A DNA stretch of 10,019 bases from Parachlamydiales bacterium (GTDB taxonomy: Bacteria; Chlamydiota; Chlamydiia; Chlamydiales; SM23-39). Both the position numbers and the translations under genes were made by a program. This document shows, in pieces, positions 5,621 to 10,019 of the stretch. The first letter of the stretch is position 1. The number at the start of each line of letters is the position of its first letter. A model generated the notes under the pieces. It did not search any database and was not told where the DNA came from. It was given only the letters and a program-made list of their open reading frames with translations. The stretch is from assembly GCA_003151315.1 (NCBI GenBank), contig PLXF01000147.1, forward strand, positions 1-10,019, written 5' to 3'.

Positions 5621-7154
5621 CGGGAACCGCGTCGGTCAATTCTGCGGGGCCAAAGAACTGTATGGGGCCGGGAACTAAATAGTGATCTTCGAGTTCCCAT
5701 GCGTGGCACTTCTTTTTGTAATGGACGTAAGAAGAGCTCTTCAAATCAACTAGCGCCTTTTCAATAACCGGTTTTTCCCGACCCGACCGCTGCTCAAAAT
5801 GGAGCAAGTCGACAATCGGCACCGCCTTAAGCTGCCACTTTGAGACACTCTGCGCGAGGTTTTGGACTGAGGCGATAACTCCGGTCGCTCCATCCCGCAC
5901 ACAAAGAGCAGCTAAAGTCCCAAGAGTGGAGCAATAATTCGCATCAAAATTGGTAGGCAAACACGATCTCCCTTCATAACCGAGAAAGTGGCGCAGCGTG
6001 TTAAATTTCCCTTTCCAGCCATCTAATTTAAGCCTTACCAATTCGATCAGCATCTGCTCTGTTTCAATCCACGAAACCTGCACATTTCCATGTGAATCCC
6101 TCTCCATACCGAGTTGGCGCTGAATATTTTCTGGAAAAATCGACAAAGAGGCCCTCGCCCCAATCGAAAGAGGCTCCCCTGTCGCTAAGCTCTGATTCAG
6201 CTCCTGAATAAGAAATTTGATTTCCGGGATAAATTCAATCAACCCTTCCGGGATCAAAATCACCCCATACTCTTTCCCTATTTCGCTTCGTCTACGGATC
6301 AAATCGGCAATTTCGTCCACAAGAGTCGAGAGCGATTTCCCCTCTTCACCAATCAAGGTGAGATTGGGCTGCGTTTGCAACGCGCACTCCAAAGCAATGT
6401 GAGACGCCGAGCGCCCCATTAAGCGGATAAAGTGGTAATATTTCTTCCCCGAAGCGGCGTCCTTAGCGATATTGCCAATCGTTTCGGCATAAGTTTTACA
6501 AGCGCTGTCGAATCCAAAAGAGATCTCAATATCAGAGCTGCGTAAATCCCCATCAATTGTCTTAGGAACTCCCACGACACATGTCTTGCATCCATGCGCT
6601 AAAAAATATTCGGCCAATAGAGCGCCATTGGTGTTCGAGTCGTCGCCTCCCACAATCACCAATCCATCTAAATCATGAGCCAGAACTGTTTGTAAAGAGG
6701 CTTGAAACTGCTGCGGCGTTTCGATTTTCGCCCTCCCTGAGCCGATGAGATCAAATCCTCCTTGATTACGATACGGGGCGATCGCTTCCGCCGTCAACGG
6801 CATCGATTGATTCTTAATAATGCCGGAGGGACCATCTAAAAAGCCGATCAACGCAGAAGAGGGGTGGATCTGCAGCAGCGCATCATAAAGAGCTGCGATC
6901 ACATTATGTCCTCCGGCCGCCTGTCCACCAGAGAAGACAACTCCTATACGCAAAGGGGCTGCTTTAGAAGAGGGCGACCTTACGATCTCAAAAGCAGTTT
7001 GGGCTTGAGTGTGGGGAAACAACGACCGAATGCGTGGGTCAAGATGTTTAGATTGAGAGATAGGTTTGAGACTAACGGCAGAAAGGGTGTACAGAATAGG
7101 CGGCAACAAGGGTTTATACTGTAACCGGACTTTCTGCAAAAAACTCATCTCCAT
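5607..7154 (-). CDS. pfp: Pyrophosphate-dependent 6-phosphofructokinase
   Basis: This cytosolic glycolytic enzyme interconverts fructose 6-phosphate and fructose 1,6-bisphosphate, using PPi rather than ATP. Motifs in order are FSGGQAAGGHN (74-84, phosphate-donor loop), GGDDSNTNG (169-177), PKTIDGD (197-203, with the catalytic base Asp201) and MGRSASH (246-252). GGDD in place of GGDG, and the lysine in PKTIDGD, are the known markers of PPi specificity. At 515 residues it belongs to the long clade with an N-terminal extension and a large insertion, as in chlamydial, spirochaete and plant enzymes. The ATG at 7152-7154 has a modest AGGTG upstream, and a second ATG two codons later is possible. 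Start codon and AGGTG both lie inside a hairpin. The gene follows the inc-like gene by 65 bp and may be cotranscribed. Its first 74 codons are duplicated at 8564-8786. Confidence 0.95.
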   Translation of the reverse strand: MEMSFLQKVRLQYKPLLPPILYTLSAVSLKPISQSKHLDPRIRSLFPHTQAQTAFEIVRSPSSKAAPLRIGVVFSGGQAAGGHNVIAALYDALLQIHPSSALIGFLDGPSGIIKNQSMPLTAEAIAPYRNQGGFDLIGSGRAKIETPQQFQASLQTVLAHDLDGLVIVGGDDSNTNGALLAEYFLAHGCKTCVVGVPKTIDGDLRSSDIEISFGFDSACKTYAETIGNIAKDAASGKKYYHFIRLMGRSASHIALECALQTQPNLTLIGEEGKSLSTLVDEIADLIRRRSEIGKEYGVILIPEGLIEFIPEIKFLIQELNQSLATGEPLSIGARASLSIFPENIQRQLGMERDSHGNVQVSWIETEQMLIELVRLKLDGWKGKFNTLRHFLGYEGRSCLPTNFDANYCSTLGTLAALCVRDGATGVIASVQNLAQSVSKWQLKAVPIVDLLHFEQRSGREKPVIEKALVDLKSSSYVHYKKKCHAWELEDHYLVPGPIQFFGPAELTDAVPVTLR

Positions 7155-7187
7155 AACACACCTGCAAACAGAGGTGATTATGGAGAT
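7138..7187 (-). promoter_or_regulatory. Hairpin over the pfp start codon, followed by six Ts
   Basis: In the minus-strand transcript, ATCTCCATAA pairs perfectly with TTATGGAGAT (7178-7187 with 7147-7156). An inner CACCT/AGGTG stem (7172-7176 with 7159-7163) closes an 8-nt loop. The second arm contains the pfp AUG, and the inner stem contains the AGGTG that would act as its Shine-Dalgarno. Three bases after the stem comes TTTTTT (7143-7138). It could therefore block pfp translation, or end transcription coming from the inc-like gene. The same structure is intact in the second unit. Confidence 0.6.
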
Positions 7188-7219
7188 TTAGTCTTTAAGA
7201 GACAATGGGGTGTTCACTA

Positions 7220-8425
7220 TTAGAAAATATCGAACAGTAAAGCCTCAAGCCGCTCGTCATAAGGAATTAGTTCGTAGGTGAGTATTTTGTATTGCAAGAG
7301 ATCCAAAGAACGATCAACAATTAATGCATGCATTGCTTTTTGCAGAAACTCTCGACTCTCTTTTGAAAACTCGGTCCTTAGAATGACTATATCCTCCTTA
7401 GATCTTTCCTTACGGCTCTCAGGATCCATCTTATCTTTGTAAATTTTTGCGCATTTCTCAATTTCTTCTAAGATCTCTTTAAGTCGTACAAACGAATAAT
7501 CTGCCTTAAAGTCCTTATAGGCTTGCGACTCTTTGCAGTTGGCAATCAATTCTTGATAAATAATTTCGTAAGATTCAGAAATTTGATTAACAAGGTTTTT
7601 AATTCCAGAAACGACAGTCTGATTTTCCAATGAATTTTTAAGAGTTGTTAACCTACGATTAAAACTGCCCTCGAGTTGACGAAAAAAAGTGTCATCAAAA
7701 TCTTTTATGTTCCAACCCACATCCAATGTGTCTACCTCATCAATAAACTCCTTATAACCCTGGTATAGTGCTCCCTCTTTTAGGTTTAAAAAAAGCAAAT
7801 ACCGAAGCTTTTCAAGCTTCGGAGCTAGTTCGCTGGGGAACCTATTTCGAAAAAATTCAGTGGTAGTTTTTTCTCCAAGTTTAAAGGCTATTCGCGCTGG
7901 AGCCGCTGGTTCTGCCGCTTTCGGTTCTACTACAACAACCTCATCCGACGGGACTGGCAACCCCCTTGAAGAACTCGGTGCGGAGGATGGGGATTCCTCT
8001 TCTACGTCCAGTTCAAAAGTCTTAGGAGACGACGGCTTAGAAACGGCTAGATAAATGGCTGTAACGGTGGACGCAAGGGCAGCCGCACCTAAAGAGCAAT
8101 AAATCAAAGGAATGGCGGGGAAAAGAATGCCTGTAGTGATCGCTGCGGCTATAGAAATTACTGCAAGGATAGAAAAAACGACCAAAGCTACTCGACGTGC
8201 GGTATGGCATTTTTCTCTAGAAGTTTTCGAGATTCGCTTTCTACCAGCAGTCATGTATTGCTGCGGTTGCGGCCCAAGTATTGAATGTGCTGAGCTCGAA
8301 TCAAAAGACACATCTAGGTCTTCCTGCTCATTTTCTCCAACTGAACGTGCACGTTCTCCGCCTCCTGAGATGACTTCAGTTAAATAACGTTCACGTTCTC
8401 TGGTTCCTAGGCTTATCGACGACAT
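7220..8425 (-). CDS. Putative inclusion membrane (Inc) protein, copy 1
   Basis: This 401-residue protein has the Inc layout. Residues 1-78 are polar with a serine/arginine-rich start, consistent with an uncleaved type III secretion signal. A bilobed hydrophobic region follows, two membrane segments at about 79-102 and 104-128 split by a short FPAIP turn. Next comes a proline-, serine- and acid-rich linker (131-178) and a charged, mostly helical C-terminal domain (180-401) with coiled-coil-like stretches. Known Inc proteins insert such a hairpin in the host-derived inclusion membrane with both ends facing the host cytosol. I recognise no specific family or partner, and the Inc call rests on architecture and genome context. 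The ATG has GGAG five bases upstream. A near-twin lies at 8846 to the window end. Confidence 0.75.
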   Translation of the reverse strand: MSSISLGTRERERYLTEVISGGGERARSVGENEQEDLDVSFDSSSAHSILGPQPQQYMTAGRKRISKTSREKCHTARRVALVVFSILAVISIAAAITTGILFPAIPLIYCSLGAAALASTVTAIYLAVSKPSSPKTFELDVEEESPSSAPSSSRGLPVPSDEVVVVEPKAAEPAAPARIAFKLGEKTTTEFFRNRFPSELAPKLEKLRYLLFLNLKEGALYQGYKEFIDEVDTLDVGWNIKDFDDTFFRQLEGSFNRRLTTLKNSLENQTVVSGIKNLVNQISESYEIIYQELIANCKESQAYKDFKADYSFVRLKEILEEIEKCAKIYKDKMDPESRKERSKEDIVILRTEFSKESREFLQKAMHALIVDRSLDLLQYKILTYELIPYDERLEALLFDIF

Positions 8426-8458
8426 AAAAACTCCGTTTTTTAATTTTGTTTAATATCT

Positions 8459-8487
8459 ATTTTAATTTATAATATAATTAAATTCAA
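8459..8487 (-). promoter_or_regulatory. Possible promoter of inc-like copy 1 in an AT-rich spacer
   Basis: On the minus strand TTGAAT (8482-8487) and TAAAAT (8459-8464) are 17 bp apart, about 34 bp before the ATG. The spacer from 8426 to 8563 is extremely AT-rich, so such matches arise easily by chance. It also holds a 12-bp direct repeat, TATAATTAAATT, at 8473-8484 and 8492-8503. Confidence 0.4.
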
Positions 8488-8561
8488 CTGTTATAATTAA
8501 ATTAATTTATATTCATACGCCGAATCATCTACGTCTTATTTAAAATAAATTAATTACATTC

Positions 8562-8786
8562 CTAGAAGACAACTCCTATACGCAAAGGAGCTGTTTTAGA
8601 AGAGGGCGACCTTACGATCTCAAAAGCAGTTTGAGCTTGAGTGTGGGGAAACAACGACCGAATGCGTGGGTCAAGATGTTTAGACTGGGAGATAGGTTTG
8701 AGACTAACGGCAGAAAGGGTGTACAGAATAGGCGGCAACAAAGGTTTATACTGTAACCGGATTTTCTGCAAAAAACTCATCTCCAT
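8562..8786 (-). pseudogene. Truncated 5' fragment of pfp (74 codons)
   Basis: This is a copy of the first 74 codons of pfp, with only two amino-acid changes (Val9 to Ile, Ala65 to Thr) and a few silent ones. It ends in TAG right after the GVVF strand, just before the GG phosphate-donor loop, exactly where homology to the intact gene stops. It lacks all catalytic motifs, so it cannot be a phosphofructokinase. It is the junction scar of the tandem duplication. The start codon, AGGTG and hairpin are intact, so a 74-residue peptide could still be made. The small number of changes suggests a fairly recent event, or homogenisation by gene conversion. Confidence 0.88.
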
Positions 8787-8819
8787 AACACACCTGCAAA
8801 CAGAGGTGATTATGGAGAT
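8770..8819 (-). promoter_or_regulatory. Second copy of the start-codon hairpin with T-run
   Basis: The arms at 8810-8819 and 8779-8788, the inner CACCT/AGGTG stem and the six Ts (8775-8770) are all unchanged from the hairpin at the intact pfp. Here no functional enzyme lies downstream. A retained structure would fit a terminator for inc-like copy 2, though the unit may simply be young. Confidence 0.55.
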
Positions 8820-8845
8820 TTAGTCTTTAAGAGACAATGGGGTGT

Positions 8846-10019
8846 TCAATATAAGCGAACATCGGGCAGTAAGGCCTCAAGCTGATCTCGATAAGAATTT
8901 ACTTCTTTGGTAAGTTCACTTCGTTGTAAAGAATCCAAAACAAGACCAGCATGTGCCCGTTCTACTTTCCCGAGAAAATCTTCACTCATGCGTGAAAACT
9001 CGGACCGCGGAATGTCTATATCCTCCTTAGATCTTTCCTCACGGCTCTCAGGAGCCATCTTATCTTTGTAAATTTGTTCCCGTTTCTTAATTTCTTCTAA
9101 GATCTCTTTAAGTCGTACAAACGAAGAATCTGCCTGATAGTACTTATAGGCCTGCGACTCTTTGCAGTTGGCTATCAATTCTTGATAAATAATTTCGTAA
9201 GATTCAGAAATTTGCTTAACAAGACTTGAAAGGACAGTCTGGTTTCCAAATGAATTTTCAATTATTTTTAATCTATAATTAAAATTTTTTATGTATCGAC
9301 GAAAAAACATGTTATCAAATTCGCATTTTATTATGTAATTGAACTTCAATAAGTCTACCTCATCTATAAACGGTTCAAAAACCTCGTATAGTGCTCCCTT
9401 TTCTTGGTTTGAGACAAGCAAAGCCCGAAGCTCTACGAGTTTCGGATCTAGGTCGCTGCTGAACCTGTTTTTAAAAAATTCAGTGGTAGTTTCTTCCCCA
9501 AGTTTAAAGGCTATTCGCGCTGGAGCCGCTGGTTCTGCCGCTTTCGGTTCTACTACAACAACCTCATCCGACGGGACTGGCAACCCCCTTGGAGAACTCG
9601 GTGCGGAGGATGGGGATTCCTCTTCTACGTCCAGTTCAAAAGTCTTAGGAAACGACGGCTTAGAAACGGCTAGATAAATGGCTGTAACGGTGGACGCAAG
9701 GGCAGCCGCACCTAAAGAGCAATAAATCAAAGGAATGGCGGGGAAAAGAATGCCTGTAGTGATCGCTGCGGCTATAGAAATTACTGCAAGGATAGAAAAA
9801 ACGACCAAAGCTACTCGACGTGCGGTATGGCATTTTTCTCTAGAAGTTTTCGAGATTCGCTTTCTACCAGCACTCATGTATTCCTGCGGTTGCGGCCCAT
9901 GTTTTGAATATGTCGAATCAAAAGACACATCTAGGTCTTCCCGCCCATTTTCTCCAACTGAACGTCCGCGTTCTCCGCCTCCTGAGATGACTTTAGTTAA
10001 ATAACGTTCACGTTCTCTG
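8846..10019 (-). CDS. Putative inclusion membrane (Inc) protein, copy 2 (5' end cut)
   Basis: This is a paralogue of the protein at 7220-8425. The reading frame stays open to the window end (starting RERERY), so the true start lies outside. By comparison with copy 1 about 8 residues are missing, giving roughly 398 in total; the GTG at 9926-9928 is an internal codon, not the likely start. The bilobed hydrophobic segment is identical and the acidic linker nearly so. The C-terminal domain is a mosaic: conserved around the QISESYEIIYQELIANCKES stretch and SKEDI, but strongly changed between the linker and that block and over the last 50 residues. The TGA stop lies two codons beyond the aligned stop of copy 1. 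The Inc call rests on architecture. Confidence 0.72.
   Translation of the reverse strand, partial: RERERYLTKVISGGGERGRSVGENGREDLDVSFDSTYSKHGPQPQEYMSAGRKRISKTSREKCHTARRVALVVFSILAVISIAAAITTGILFPAIPLIYCSLGAAALASTVTAIYLAVSKPSFPKTFELDVEEESPSSAPSSPRGLPVPSDEVVVVEPKAAEPAAPARIAFKLGEETTTEFFKNRFSSDLDPKLVELRALLVSNQEKGALYEVFEPFIDEVDLLKFNYIIKCEFDNMFFRRYIKNFNYRLKIIENSFGNQTVLSSLVKQISESYEIIYQELIANCKESQAYKYYQADSSFVRLKEILEEIKKREQIYKDKMAPESREERSKEDIDIPRSEFSRMSEDFLGKVERAHAGLVLDSLQRSELTKEVNSYRDQLEALLPDVRLY

Larger units (their letters stand above)
6932..8563. repeat. Tandem duplication, unit 1 (1632 bp)
   Basis: This unit runs from codon 74 of pfp, through the pfp start and the first inc-like gene, to the end of that gene's AT-rich upstream region. 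Unit 2 begins at the next base, so the period is 1632 bp. In the pfp 5' part the two units differ at about 6 of 223 positions. Over the N-terminal half of the inc-like gene they differ at only a handful of about 390 positions. The rest of the inc-like gene differs much more. Confidence 0.9.
8564..10019. repeat. Tandem duplication, unit 2 (cut by window end)
   Basis: This unit is aligned to 6932-8402 of unit 1, with 15 bp net missing inside the inc-like gene. It is still matching at the last base of the window, so the true right end is not seen. If the unit is complete, the AT-rich inc promoter region should follow for about 160 more bases. Confidence 0.9.

Noticed and set aside
9926..9928. 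GTG as start codon of inc-like copy 2
   Set aside because: The frame continues open upstream, with residues nearly identical to copy 1, to the window end. The real start is outside.
9735..10004. Plus-strand open frames of about 90 codons opposite both inc-like genes (also 8112-8387)
   Set aside because: They appear in both units only because the DNA there is duplicated. They are opposite the transmembrane-coding part of the inc-like genes, with no ribosome binding site or family resemblance noted.
1..10019. tRNA or rRNA genes
   Set aside because: No cloverleaf-like or conserved rRNA segments were recognised on either strand by eye.

Overview
The window looks like chromosome from a member of the Chlamydiae, probably one of the environmental (Parachlamydia/Waddlia/Simkania-like) groups. 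Three things point there: a 620-residue IspG of the long, insert-bearing type; a phosphofructokinase with pyrophosphate-type motifs; and a pair of proteins with the double-hydrophobic-lobe layout of chlamydial inclusion membrane (Inc) proteins. This assignment is inferred from protein features alone.

Layout. Positions 1-165 are gene-poor, with a small perfect hairpin. From 4036 down to 166 the minus strand carries a metallo-beta-lactamase-fold hydrolase, a 400-bp repeat-rich gap, a class I SAM methyltransferase and ispG. The last two are 1 bp apart, and ispG starts with TTG behind a good Shine-Dalgarno. The gap (2678-3091) holds a 172-bp near-perfect palindrome (MITE-like), a decayed half-copy of it, a CACAGAG-type inverted repeat, and a 28-bp repeat whose second copy covers the ispG stop codon. 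The hydrolase and a plus-strand MATE transporter diverge from a region where two promoter-like sequences overlap at their -35 boxes. The MATE gene ends convergently with, and overlaps by 14 bp, the pyrophosphate-dependent phosphofructokinase gene (pfp).

The right third (6932 to the window end) is a tandem duplication with a 1632-bp period. Each unit holds one inc-like gene followed, in the minus-strand reading direction, by the 5' end of pfp. Unit 1 runs into the intact pfp. Unit 2 has only a 74-codon pfp stub that stops exactly where homology ends. The two Inc-like proteins are almost identical in the N-terminal half and transmembrane region but diverge in blocks in the C-terminal half. A hairpin followed by six Ts spans the pfp start codon in both units. 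It could be an inc terminator, a pfp attenuator, or a translational switch.

The metabolic genes serve isoprenoid synthesis (ispG) and PPi-dependent glycolysis (pfp). The inc pair is the accessory, host-interaction part of the window.
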